Assembly (NCBI GenBank): GCA_036404255.1
Contig: DASWOP010000318.1
Span: forward strand, 1 to 26,004
Source: JARLFX01 sp036404255
Lineage (GTDB): Bacteria; Acidobacteriota; Terriglobia; Terriglobales; Acidobacteriaceae
Reading direction: 5' to 3'
Length of the DNA: 26,004 nucleotides
This document shows, in pieces, positions 1 to 7,018 of the stretch. Position 1 is the stretch's first letter. Each line of letters begins with the position of its first letter. Made by a program: the position numbers and the translations under genes. The notes under the pieces were generated by a model, which had not been told where the DNA came from, searched no databases, and saw only the letters and a program-made list of their open reading frames with translations.

Positions 1-507
1 CTTGTCAAAGACGATGTGGGCGCCATGGAGGCGGCCTTCGCCGTTCTTTGGGGCACGGGCCTCAAGGTAGCCGTGCTCCTGGGTGACGGACGCTCCCATA
101 GATTCAAGACCCTTGATGTGCAGGTCGATTGGGCGACCGCCGATGGCGCATCCGCCGGGCATGGCGACGCGGGCGACGCCGGTGCGAGCGATGAGCGGGC
201 CGAGGACGAGCGAACTGGCGCGCATGGTCTTGACGATCTCGTATTTGGCGACAGGATCTGACAGGATGGCGCACTGGATGCTGGTGCGGTGCTGGGCGCG
301 GCCATAGCCCAGCTCGACCTGCGCGCCCATGGAGGCGAGGAGTTTGCGCTCGGTCTCGATGTCGCGGACCTGGGGAATGTTTTCGAGGACGACCTCGTCT
401 TCCGTGAGAATGGCCGCAGCCATACAGGGAAGCGCGGAGTTTTTCGCGCCGGAGACTTTGATGGTGCCAAGCAGCGGATTGCCGCCGCGTACAACGAACT
501 TGTCCAT
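1..507 (-). CDS. murA: UDP-N-acetylglucosamine 1-carboxyvinyltransferase (MurA), N-terminal 169 residues, cut by window edge
   Basis: MurA transfers enolpyruvate from PEP to UDP-GlcNAc in the cytoplasm, the first committed step of peptidoglycan synthesis. I translated the minus strand from the ATG at 507 and it stays open to base 1 (169 codons), so the 3' part (about 60% of a normal 420-residue MurA) lies outside the window. The N-terminus reads MDKFVVRGGNPLLG, then SGAKNSALP with K22-N23, the pair that contacts PEP in this family. The loop PGGCAIGGRPIDLH carries C120, the equivalent of E. coli Cys115, and R125, the equivalent of Arg120. The active-site cysteine is the form that fosfomycin alkylates, so by family knowledge the enzyme should be sensitive to that drug. 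The gene is divergent from the acyltransferase at 877, with a 369-base gap between them. Confidence 0.96.
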   Translation of the reverse strand, partial: MDKFVVRGGNPLLGTIKVSGAKNSALPCMAAAILTEDEVVLENIPQVRDIETERKLLASMGAQVELGYGRAQHRTSIQCAILSDPVAKYEIVKTMRASSLVLGPLIARTGVARVAMPGGCAIGGRPIDLHIKGLESMGASVTQEHGYLEARAPKNGEGRLHGAHIVFDK

Positions 508-876
508 GGATAGATTGTACGAAGAATCGGGGTGGAAAGACGTGTGGAACTGGGTACGTGCGTGGCAAGGCGAGAGGAAAACGCTCCGGACCGTTGGGGA
601 AAAGCACGTTTTCACGGGCCCAAGACGGTGAACATGACGGACTACACGGTGCTATTTGCAGGCACCCGTTCGTGCAACGGACGCGCTTTGGCGGGTGGGG
701 GTGATGGGCGAGAGCGGAGGGCGCCTGGCGCGAATTTCCCACTCATCCGGCGATGATGCTGCATGATGAATCCGCTTACCAGAATTACAGAGGTATGGAG
801 GGATGGGACTGATATTCTTTAACTTACAGGCTTCCAGCGATCGTCTGCTGGTTTTCCAGCGAATTGAGGCTAGCTG
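508..876. other. Divergent intergenic region between murA and the acyltransferase gene
   Basis: This 369-base gap separates two divergent genes and must hold both promoters, though I cannot assign convincing -35/-10 boxes. Reading frames crossing it are open only by chance and resemble no family I know. It contains one copy of a 41-base repeat (610-650) whose partner is at 25356-25396, followed by a short hairpin-prone stretch near 660-677. A Shine-Dalgarno-like GAGG at 866-869 belongs to the gene starting at 877. Confidence 0.6.
610..650 (+). repeat. 41-base dispersed repeat, copy A
   Basis: It matches 25356-25396 at 34 of 41 positions without gaps. Both copies begin TTTCACGGG and contain GACGGTGAA and TGACGG. 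The outer TTCAC and the inner GTGAA are inverted with respect to each other in both copies. The two copies lie about 25 kb apart, both in intergenic DNA, and I do not recognise the family. Confidence 0.6.
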
Positions 877-2112
877 TTGTCAGTTCCACAATCTGCCCTA
901 CCAGCCGGTGCTAATCCCGGTGAACGCTACTATCGTGCCTTTGATGGCATCCGCGCGGTAGCTGCGTGCATGGTCTTTGTGGACCACTACGGTGCCCTGC
1001 CGTACTGGGGCCACGGCGTCAGTATCTTTTTTGTGCTTTCGGGCTTTCTGATCACGGGCGTACTGTATGACGCGAAGGATACGCTGAAGCGCTTTCGCAC
1101 ATTTTACATTCGCCGGTCACTGCGCATATTTCCGGTTTACTACGCATTCTGGATCGTGATGCTGGCGTTGACGCCGCTGCTGCATGTGCAGTGGAACCAT
1201 GTGAATCTGCTGTATGTGGTGTATGCGGGGAATCATGTGTGGGGCATGTTCAGCGGGGCTCCGGAGGACCATGTGGCGTGGGTCCATCTGCTGATCCGGC
1301 CATTTTCATTCTTCGGCAAGGTGCACGAATGGTATCCGCTGTATATTGGGCACTTCTGGACGCTGAGCGTGGAGGAGCAGTTCTACCTGGTGTGGCCACT
1401 GGTGGTCTTCAATGTGCGGTCGCGGATCAAGCTGATCCGCATCTGCGTGGCTGCTATTGTGATTCTGTTTGTCGCTCGCATTGTGACGGTTCTGTGGCTG
1501 CCTCTGCACATCAATCTGATCACGCATATCACCATCCTGCGGTGCGATGAGTTTCTGCTGGGAGGTGGGGCAGCACTGGTGCTGCGCGGCGGCCGGGCAC
1601 AGCAACTACTGCGGAAAGGGTGGGTATTATTTGCCGCCGGAGCTGTGGGCGTGGCCGCAAGTTGCACTATTTGCTACCACATAGGACTGAATTCATACCT
1701 GCATGAGATGCAGTGGGCGTTTACGGTGCAGACGGCGATGTTCGATGTACTAGCGGTGGGCAGCATTCTGCTGGCCATGCAGGAACGGACCTGGCTGGCC
1801 CGGGGGCTGAGCTGGGCTCCGCTGCGGGCGCTGGGGCGGATCAGCTATGGATTTTATCTCTTTCACGATATCCCGCATACGCTTTACGACCGCGCCGTGC
1901 GGCTGCTGGCAGCCCGGCTGCCGTTTGAGATCAATGAGCAGGTAGTGGTGGCGGTGCTGGCGTTTGTGTGTACTGTGGTGCTGGCGAGCCTGAGCTACCG
2001 GTTTCTGGAACGGCCGTTCCTACAGTTGAAGAACAGATGGGCACCGAGCGGTGCGGAGCGCCATTCAGTTGCTGGCAATCTGGAATTGGGGTCTGCTGTG
2101 GGGAGGCGTTAA
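877..2112 (+). CDS. Acyltransferase family 3 (OafA/YrhL-like) integral membrane protein
   Basis: This is a 411-residue multi-pass membrane protein of the acyltransferase-3 family, whose members move acetyl or other acyl groups onto extracytoplasmic sugars such as O-antigen, peptidoglycan or exopolysaccharide. Family signatures are FDGIRA (22-27), H37 in the VDHYG segment, FFVLSGFLIT (51-60), SVEEQFYLVWP (from 164) and ISYGFYLFHD near the C-terminus. About ten hydrophobic stretches follow one another and there is no C-terminal SGNH domain. The start is a TTG at 877, chosen because GAGG sits 7 bases upstream and the family motif begins about 20 residues later; no ATG gives a complete N-terminus. 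The next gene on the strand is a membrane glycosyltransferase, so cell-surface glycan modification is likely. The acceptor cannot be told from sequence. Confidence 0.9.
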   Translation: MSVPQSALPAGANPGERYYRAFDGIRAVAACMVFVDHYGALPYWGHGVSIFFVLSGFLITGVLYDAKDTLKRFRTFYIRRSLRIFPVYYAFWIVMLALTPLLHVQWNHVNLLYVVYAGNHVWGMFSGAPEDHVAWVHLLIRPFSFFGKVHEWYPLYIGHFWTLSVEEQFYLVWPLVVFNVRSRIKLIRICVAAIVILFVARIVTVLWLPLHINLITHITILRCDEFLLGGGAALVLRGGRAQQLLRKGWVLFAAGAVGVAASCTICYHIGLNSYLHEMQWAFTVQTAMFDVLAVGSILLAMQERTWLARGLSWAPLRALGRISYGFYLFHDIPHTLYDRAVRLLAARLPFEINEQVVVAVLAFVCTVVLASLSYRFLERPFLQLKNRWAPSGAERHSVAGNLELGSAVGRR

Positions 2113-2400
2113 TCGGCAAGATACTGAAGCAGGTGTTCTGATTTGGGAAAAGCGGAGACCATGCGTTTACATAGACTTATAGCGAAATACGACATAAACA
2201 ATGTTTATGGGTTCTATTTTGTAACCTGATGAAGCGCATTCCCGTCGAACTGTTTGTGTGAAATCGCTCGCTATAAGGTAAACTTGGCCTATACACATAC
2301 GCTAGAGAATCCACCCCCATTCTCTTTCGCGCTCTAGTTGTGCGAAAACAGGCTGATCGAAAAACCGCACTTAATTTAGTGCAGAGGATTTCAGTTACGG
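2113..2400. other. AT-rich gap with a strong palindrome
   Basis: This 288-base gap is visibly more AT-rich than the genes on either side. It holds a perfect 17-base inverted repeat at 2193-2209 and AGAGGA at 2383-2388, which may serve as the ribosome binding site for the gene at 2401. I see no gene in it and no GC-rich terminator after the acyltransferase. Confidence 0.5.
2193..2209. promoter_or_regulatory. Perfect 17-base palindrome, candidate operator
   Basis: The sequence is CATAAACA-A-TGTTTATG, two perfect 8-base arms around one central A. It lies 81 bases after the acyltransferase stop and about 190 bases before the glycosyltransferase start. It is AT-rich and has no T-run after it, so a terminator is unlikely. 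Its size and symmetry suit a dimeric repressor or activator. The regulator is unknown. Confidence 0.4.
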
Positions 2401-3768
2401 ATGCAGGTAACAGCTTTCGAACCAACCGATCTCGCGCAAGAATGCGACTCGCCACAAGCTAACTGGTTGTCTATCGGGTCCAGCAGGATGCTGTTGTCCA
2501 TCATGGTCGGCTGCGGAATGATTCTGCGCGCCATCGTGGTGGCCTTCTCCTTCCGGGGAATCTCGTCGCCGCAGGGCGATTTTGGACAGTTCAGCGCGGA
2601 GATGGGCTGGGTAGCCCGCAGCGTGGCCCTGGGCCGCGGATTTACCTCTCCCTTCTTCCATTCCACGGGCGCTACAGCGCTGGTTCCACCGCTGTTTCCA
2701 TATCTGCTGGCGGGCATATTCCGGACCTACGGGCTCTATTCGCCCACATCGGCGGTCGTTATTTTGATGCTGGACAGCCTGCTCTCAGCGCTGACATGCA
2801 TTCCGATCTATCTGTGCCTGCGCGACGCGGTGGGTGAGAAGGCAGCCCGGCTGGCGGGATGGATCTGGGTGGTATATCCCTTCGCTATCTACTATGCCAG
2901 CGCCCAGGTGTGGGATTATGCGTTGACATCGCTGCTGTTTGCATGGTGCTTCTACTTTGCGCAACGGCTGCACCTGCAGACGCGTTTGATGGCGTGGTTC
3001 GGTTTTGGCGTGCTGTACGGCGTGACTGCGCTCTCCAACCCCTCGGTGCTTTCCATGCTGCCATTTCTGATGCTGCTGGCGCTTCTACGGGTTCGGCGGG
3101 CAGGTGGGAAGGTGGTACTGCATGCTGCTGTGACCATTGCCGCTCTTCTGCTGATGGTTGCTCCGTGGACGGTACGAAACTACCGCGAGATGCATGGTGT
3201 GGTGCCGATCCGCGATGGATTCTGGCTGGAGTTCTGGGCCGGCAACCATGGCGATATGAGCCGCACCAATCCGGGCAATTCGCACCCCGCTACCAATGCG
3301 GTGGAGATGCAGAAGTTTGAAGCACAGGGCGAAGCGGCCTACCTGGCGGAGAAGCATGTGCTGGGTATGACGTGGGTCCGCCAGCATCCGGTATTGTTTG
3401 CAGAGGTCACGGGACGCCGCATCTTCCGTTTCTGGACCGGCTTCTGGAGCTTCACCGGTGAGTATCTGAAGGAAGAGCCGCTGGATGTGCCAAACCTGTT
3501 CTTCTGCAGCGCGGTGACGTTCTTTATGCTGTGCGGCATCCGGCGCTGGTGGAAGATGGATCGCAGCCACGCCCTGCCGTATGCCATTGTGATTGCGGTA
3601 TTCCCCATTACGTATTACCTGACGCATACTTCCATGGATTATCGCCAGCCCATTGAGCCGGAGATCGTGATTCTGGTGGCGATGGGAGTTCTGAGCTTGC
3701 GCAAGTCGAAGAATCAGGATGAGCTGAGCCATGTGACGGAGCTGGAAAAGCTGACGGTGAAGGTATAG
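2401..3768 (+). CDS. Membrane glycosyltransferase, GT39/ArnT-like (dolichyl-phosphate-mannose-protein mannosyltransferase type)
   Basis: This 455-residue protein has a short polar N-terminus (1-28) and then about ten membrane helices. After the first helix comes GDFGQF (D60), which fits the position of the conserved acidic residue of the first extracytoplasmic loop in GT39/GT83 enzymes. It is followed by the usual A...LA.G.GFTSPF run and PPLFPYLLAG. A large non-membrane loop (about 255-345, with FWAGNHGDMSRTNPG) precedes the last helices, as in acidobacterial GT39-like proteins. Such enzymes move a sugar from a polyprenyl phosphate to a protein or lipid on the outer face of the inner membrane. 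The start has AGAGGA 12 bases upstream, which is a little far. With the acyltransferase before it, the region suggests surface glycan building. Donor and acceptor are not predictable. Confidence 0.8.
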   Translation: MQVTAFEPTDLAQECDSPQANWLSIGSSRMLLSIMVGCGMILRAIVVAFSFRGISSPQGDFGQFSAEMGWVARSVALGRGFTSPFFHSTGATALVPPLFPYLLAGIFRTYGLYSPTSAVVILMLDSLLSALTCIPIYLCLRDAVGEKAARLAGWIWVVYPFAIYYASAQVWDYALTSLLFAWCFYFAQRLHLQTRLMAWFGFGVLYGVTALSNPSVLSMLPFLMLLALLRVRRAGGKVVLHAAVTIAALLLMVAPWTVRNYREMHGVVPIRDGFWLEFWAGNHGDMSRTNPGNSHPATNAVEMQKFEAQGEAAYLAEKHVLGMTWVRQHPVLFAEVTGRRIFRFWTGFWSFTGEYLKEEPLDVPNLFFCSAVTFFMLCGIRRWWKMDRSHALPYAIVIAVFPITYYLTHTSMDYRQPIEPEIVILVAMGVLSLRKSKNQDELSHVTELEKLTVKV

Positions 3769-3828
3769 CGTGCAGGGACGTCTCTGACCTTTTACCCGAT
3801 GGAACCTGCGGCAGGATATCCTTAGCTT

Positions 3829-4830
3829 ATGTTGCTTCGTCCGCTATTGCTGATCCCGGCCATTTTTTTTGCCACCCACCTTCCGGCCTGCGCTCAGGCT
3901 AAATCCTGCAAAGTCGTCGATCTGATGCCCGCCTACTGGTCGGCGGTGGAGAGTAGCAAGACCGAGACACCGGCGCAGAAGGTTCTCACCTTCCGCCACG
4001 CACTCAATCTGGATCACACCGATCTGTACTCTGCTACTGGCATCGGCTTTGCATCGACGACGGACCTGGACCTCGCCATTTTGACATCTATGGCATCGGT
4101 GCAGCGCCATGACGCCGCGATCCACGGTATAGCCACCAGGCTCCGTGACGAGTTGCCCGCACATATGGCTGCTTTCCAGCGAACTTTTCCGGATTTCCGC
4201 TGTAATTTCACCATCTACCTTGCGCCTTCTCTGGGTAAGCTTGATGGTGCCGGACGCATTGTCGACGGTCATCCGGCGCTGGTTTTTGGCGTAGACAATA
4301 TCTCTGAAGAGTTTTCCGACTCCGGGCTGAATCTTTCCGTCTTTCTGGACCACGAAATCTTCCATCGTTACCACGAGCAGGTGGCCGGATTCAGCGACGA
4401 TAAGGGGGATCAGGAACAGATTGGCCGAGCATTGTGGGCCGAAGGATTGGCCACCTACATCAGTATGAAGATGAACCCGCCCGCCACGCTGCAAGACGCC
4501 CTCTTTATTCCCTCAGATCTCATCGCCCGCGCGCAGCCTCTGCTGCCGTCACTCATTGCGCAATTGGAGCCGAAGCTTGACCAGGCAGATCCCGAACTCT
4601 TTCATCGGTTCTTCAGCTATCACCATTACGACACAGGCGTACCCAGCCGCAGTGGATACTACATTGGGGCGCTTGCCGCGGCACGTATGGCAGAGGGCAA
4701 CTCCATGCTGGACATGGCTCACATGGATGGCGTGGTCATCCAACGCCGACTGCCGCAGATTCTGAGAGAACTTGGCGCGCCTGCGATACCCGGGGAGGAT
4801 GGTTCGAAATCAAAGGCGAGGACGAAATAA
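3829..4830 (+). CDS. Secreted gluzincin-type (HExxH) metallopeptidase-like protein
   Basis: This is a 333-residue protein with an N-terminal export signal: a hydrophobic run LLLIPAIFFATHLPA, then CAQA, giving a probable signal peptidase I site after A24. A lipoprotein at C21 is less likely because LPAC is a poor lipobox. The mature part has the zinc motif HEIFH at 175-179 and EGLATY, with E205 29 residues after the motif, which is the gluzincin arrangement of two His and one Glu. I do not recognise the exact family, so peptidase activity is inferred from the motif and placement. The final stop overlaps the start of the next gene by one base (TAATG), so the two are translated together. Substrate and location (periplasm or outside) are open. 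Confidence 0.75.
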   Translation: MLLRPLLLIPAIFFATHLPACAQAKSCKVVDLMPAYWSAVESSKTETPAQKVLTFRHALNLDHTDLYSATGIGFASTTDLDLAILTSMASVQRHDAAIHGIATRLRDELPAHMAAFQRTFPDFRCNFTIYLAPSLGKLDGAGRIVDGHPALVFGVDNISEEFSDSGLNLSVFLDHEIFHRYHEQVAGFSDDKGDQEQIGRALWAEGLATYISMKMNPPATLQDALFIPSDLIARAQPLLPSLIAQLEPKLDQADPELFHRFFSYHHYDTGVPSRSGYYIGALAAARMAEGNSMLDMAHMDGVVIQRRLPQILRELGAPAIPGEDGSKSKARTK

Positions 4831-5537
4831 TGCAACGTGAGACTCTAACTGCTCGGCTGCTAAACAAACGTCTGCTCTCACAGGAGTCGCAGACCTTCCA
4901 TCTTGAGTTTGAGACAGACGCTGACTTTACCTACACGCCCGGGCAGTTCATTTCGGTACTGGCGGAACGCATACTTCCATCTGGACATCCGCGCGCTGGT
5001 GAGACCCGCGTGGATACTCGCGCTTACTCGCTTGCGTCCGCGCCTCGTGCGGGGCACATTGAACTGTGCGTGAATCGCGTGCAAGCGGAAGACGATGATG
5101 GATTCTTTTCCAACCTGCTCTGCGATACGGAGCCGGGTGCGGCGGTGGCGTTTCACGGTCCGCACGGCAACTTTACTTTGCGTGGAGTCTTCGGCCCTGT
5201 ACTCTTTCTAGCCGAGGATACAGGCATCGCGCCGGTGCGCAGTATTCTGCAAGCAGCGCCGCAGTTGCAGGCGTATCTGATTCAATCCAGCATGACTGCG
5301 GGCCCCGCTCTCTACGGCGATGAGTTTGCCGCTATCTCTGCGCTTGGATACCAGCCTGTGTTGGGCGATGCAACGCATGCCAAGTCACTGGAGGCGGTCG
5401 ACGCATTGTTGCAGGCGCAACCCGCGATCCGTGAAGCGTATGTTGTTGGACTCAGTTCCTTCGTCAACGCGCATCGCGCACAGTTGAAGGCGCGTGGCTG
5501 GGACCGCAAGCAGATTGTCTTTGAACGCTACGACTAG
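4830..5537 (+). CDS. FNR-family FAD/NAD(P)-binding oxidoreductase
   Basis: This is a 235-residue two-domain reductase of the ferredoxin-NADP reductase superfamily. The FAD-binding beta-barrel has YTPGQF (35-40) and RAYS (64-67), the RxYS flavin-binding motif. The nucleotide domain has EDTGIAP (129-135), a variant of the common GTGIAP in which the first Gly is Asp. The C-terminus FERYD takes the place of the usual terminal aromatic. There is no 2Fe-2S domain, so it probably passes electrons between NAD(P)H and a separate carrier or oxygenase. The start overlaps the stop of the secreted metallopeptidase gene by one base. That pairing is odd because one product is exported and this one has no signal peptide. 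It converges with the LytTR gene, 14 bases away. Confidence 0.85.
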   Translation: MQRETLTARLLNKRLLSQESQTFHLEFETDADFTYTPGQFISVLAERILPSGHPRAGETRVDTRAYSLASAPRAGHIELCVNRVQAEDDDGFFSNLLCDTEPGAAVAFHGPHGNFTLRGVFGPVLFLAEDTGIAPVRSILQAAPQLQAYLIQSSMTAGPALYGDEFAAISALGYQPVLGDATHAKSLEAVDALLQAQPAIREAYVVGLSSFVNAHRAQLKARGWDRKQIVFERYD

Positions 5538-5551
5538 CAGGGAAGTACGAG

Positions 5552-6376
5552 CTACAGGTTGAAGAGCTCGCGCAGGCGGCGCGTCTGTGCGCGGCTCACG
5601 GGAATCTCTTTTTTGGTGCGATCGTCCATGCGCAACTGATAGCTAGATTTAAACCACGGCACGACTTCGCTGATGTGCTCAATGTTAACCACGTAGGAGC
5701 GATGAGCGCGCCAGAAGGAAGCTGAATCGAGCTGCTCCATCAACTCTTCCAGGGTGCGGCAGGTGGAAGAGCCTTCCATCGTTTGCGTGGCTACGCTGAT
5801 GGTGCCGTCTTCAATGCTCGCATAGCAGATATCGCGTTGATCCACGAGCAGCAGACGATTCTGCGCGCGGACCACGACTTTACCCGCCTGACGCCGGGGC
5901 TGCGGGGCGACAGCCTGTTCCGAGAGCAGCTTCATCAGGGCATCAAGCTTGGAGCTATTGGCTTCATTCATCTGCTCCGCGCCGTCGGTTGCCTGCCGTT
6001 CCGCAATGCGCTTCTGCGCCTTCTCAATGGTTTGCTTCACTCGCGATTGGTCAAAAGGCTTCAGCAGATAATCCACTGCGTTCACTTCAAAGGCACGGAC
6101 CGCGTATTGGTCGAATGCGGTGGCGAAGATAAATTGCGGTAGCTGTGAGCGATGGTCCTTTTCCAGCAGCTTCTTGATAACGGCAAAGCCGTCAAGGCCG
6201 GGCATCTGGACGTCGAGAAATACAATATCGGGCTTGTGGGTGCGGATGAGATGTACGGCATCGATGCCGTTTGCGCCTTCCGCGAGAATCTCTACGTCGC
6301 CTATATGCTCCAGCAGGTAGCGCATTTCAGCACGTGCCAGCGGTTCGTCGTCGATGATGAGAGCGGTCAAAGGCAT
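5552..6376 (-). CDS. LytTR-family response regulator (REC + LytTR DNA-binding domain)
   Basis: The product is a 274-residue transcription factor. The receiver domain (1-118) has the acidic pair D9-D10, phospho-acceptor D55 in FLDVQMPG, T86 and K106 in YLLKP, so all phosphotransfer residues are present. A linker with charged and Gln-rich sequence (120-165) leads to a LytTR domain (about 170-270) with FWRAHRSYVVN and the beta-strand segment VPWFKSSYQLRM. I chose the ATG at 6376, which starts MPLTALIIDDEP as REC domains do; the frame is open a further 28 codons upstream but that part has no family match. No sensor kinase gene (LytS/YehU type) is adjacent, so the partner must be elsewhere. An intrinsic terminator at 6459-6486 separates it from the upstream gene, so its own promoter should lie in 6377-6458. 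Confidence 0.93.
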   Translation of the reverse strand: MPLTALIIDDEPLARAEMRYLLEHIGDVEILAEGANGIDAVHLIRTHKPDIVFLDVQMPGLDGFAVIKKLLEKDHRSQLPQFIFATAFDQYAVRAFEVNAVDYLLKPFDQSRVKQTIEKAQKRIAERQATDGAEQMNEANSSKLDALMKLLSEQAVAPQPRRQAGKVVVRAQNRLLLVDQRDICYASIEDGTISVATQTMEGSSTCRTLEELMEQLDSASFWRAHRSYVVNIEHISEVVPWFKSSYQLRMDDRTKKEIPVSRAQTRRLRELFNL

Positions 6377-6458
6377 GAGGGCGTGCCGGCAGTCCTGCGG
6401 TTTCCAGTGTATCGGAAACTGGGGCCATAGTAGGTGCGCTGCCGGACAGCGGGCAGAC

Positions 6459-6486
6459 AAAAAAGGCCAGCGCTAAGGCGCCAGCC
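6459..6486 (-). terminator. Rho-independent terminator after the small membrane protein gene
   Basis: Read on the minus strand, a 9-base-pair stem GGCTGGCGC / GCGCTGGCC (two G-T pairs) with the tetraloop CTTA is followed at once by six T. It lies 28 bases past the stop of the 62-residue membrane protein gene and ahead of the LytTR gene start, so it should stop most read-through between them. Confidence 0.75.
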
Positions 6487-6513
6487 CGTTGAGGCGGATA
6501 TCGGTGATGGGAA

Positions 6514-6702
6514 TTAGCGCCTGCGCTGCAGCCAGAAGGGGACGTTTGTACCGTACTCCGAGGAATTTCTATATTGAGCGGCTTTGCTGTCCGGTTCCGG
6601 CTGCTGCAAGGCGGTGCGGAGCCCTTTGATCTGCCGCCAGGTTGGCAACGCAGCCACTAAGGTCAAGAGAAGGACTACAGCCAGAATTGATATGACCATC
6701 AT
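6514..6702 (-). CDS. Small single-pass membrane protein, 62 aa
   Basis: The product has one hydrophobic helix at the N-terminus (about 3-22, VISILAVVLLLTLVAALPTW) followed by a polar, basic tail ending WLQRRR. The N-terminus resembles short DUF3309-type membrane proteins, but the tail does not, so I give no family. Support for a real gene is a good ribosome binding site (AGGTGAGGTG just before the ATG), a second ATG directly after the first, and a clear intrinsic terminator after the stop. It is probably a separate transcription unit. The function is unknown. Confidence 0.65.
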   Translation of the reverse strand: MMVISILAVVLLLTLVAALPTWRQIKGLRTALQQPEPDSKAAQYRNSSEYGTNVPFWLQRRR

Positions 6703-7018
6703 TTCACCTCACCTATGCGTGTCAGCCGTAATGCGGGACCGTGCGCAGCCTTTGGGGCTATGGACGGCTTCACTTAAGTGAGATGCTCATTTGGAGATTG
6801 GAGATCAGGAAATTTGCAGATATTATCTGCCTGCGGAGTGCGAATACGCCTACAGGCCCCATGGCCCGCTTCGGATTATGCCCCAGTGACGTTTACGCGG
6901 TTGCTGGGTTTGAAATGAATCAGCAAGGACAATGGCAACGAAAAGGATACTGCAGGGGAAATCTCTCTGTACCCGGGATGATGGTGTGAGGGAAAGAAAG
7001 AATTGAGAGTGGGTTGCC
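6703..7018. other. Divergent intergenic region with a palindrome
   Basis: This 316-base gap lies between the small membrane protein gene (minus) and the MFS transporter gene (plus). It holds a perfect 15-base inverted repeat at 6816-6830 and, directly after, an imperfect one around 6828-6855 with GCCTG and CAGGC ends. These could be operators for either gene. I see no coding sequence or RNA gene. Confidence 0.5.
6816..6830. promoter_or_regulatory. Perfect 15-base palindrome, candidate operator
   Basis: The sequence is GCAGATA-T-TATCTGC, two perfect 7-base arms with one base between. It lies 114 bases upstream of the small membrane protein start and about 190 bases upstream of the transporter start. 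The binding protein is unknown. Confidence 0.35.

Noticed and set aside
104..742. A 212-codon minus-strand frame across murA and its upstream region
   Set aside because: It is out of frame with MurA, is rich in Arg, His and Pro, and is only a shadow of the murA reading frame plus non-coding DNA.
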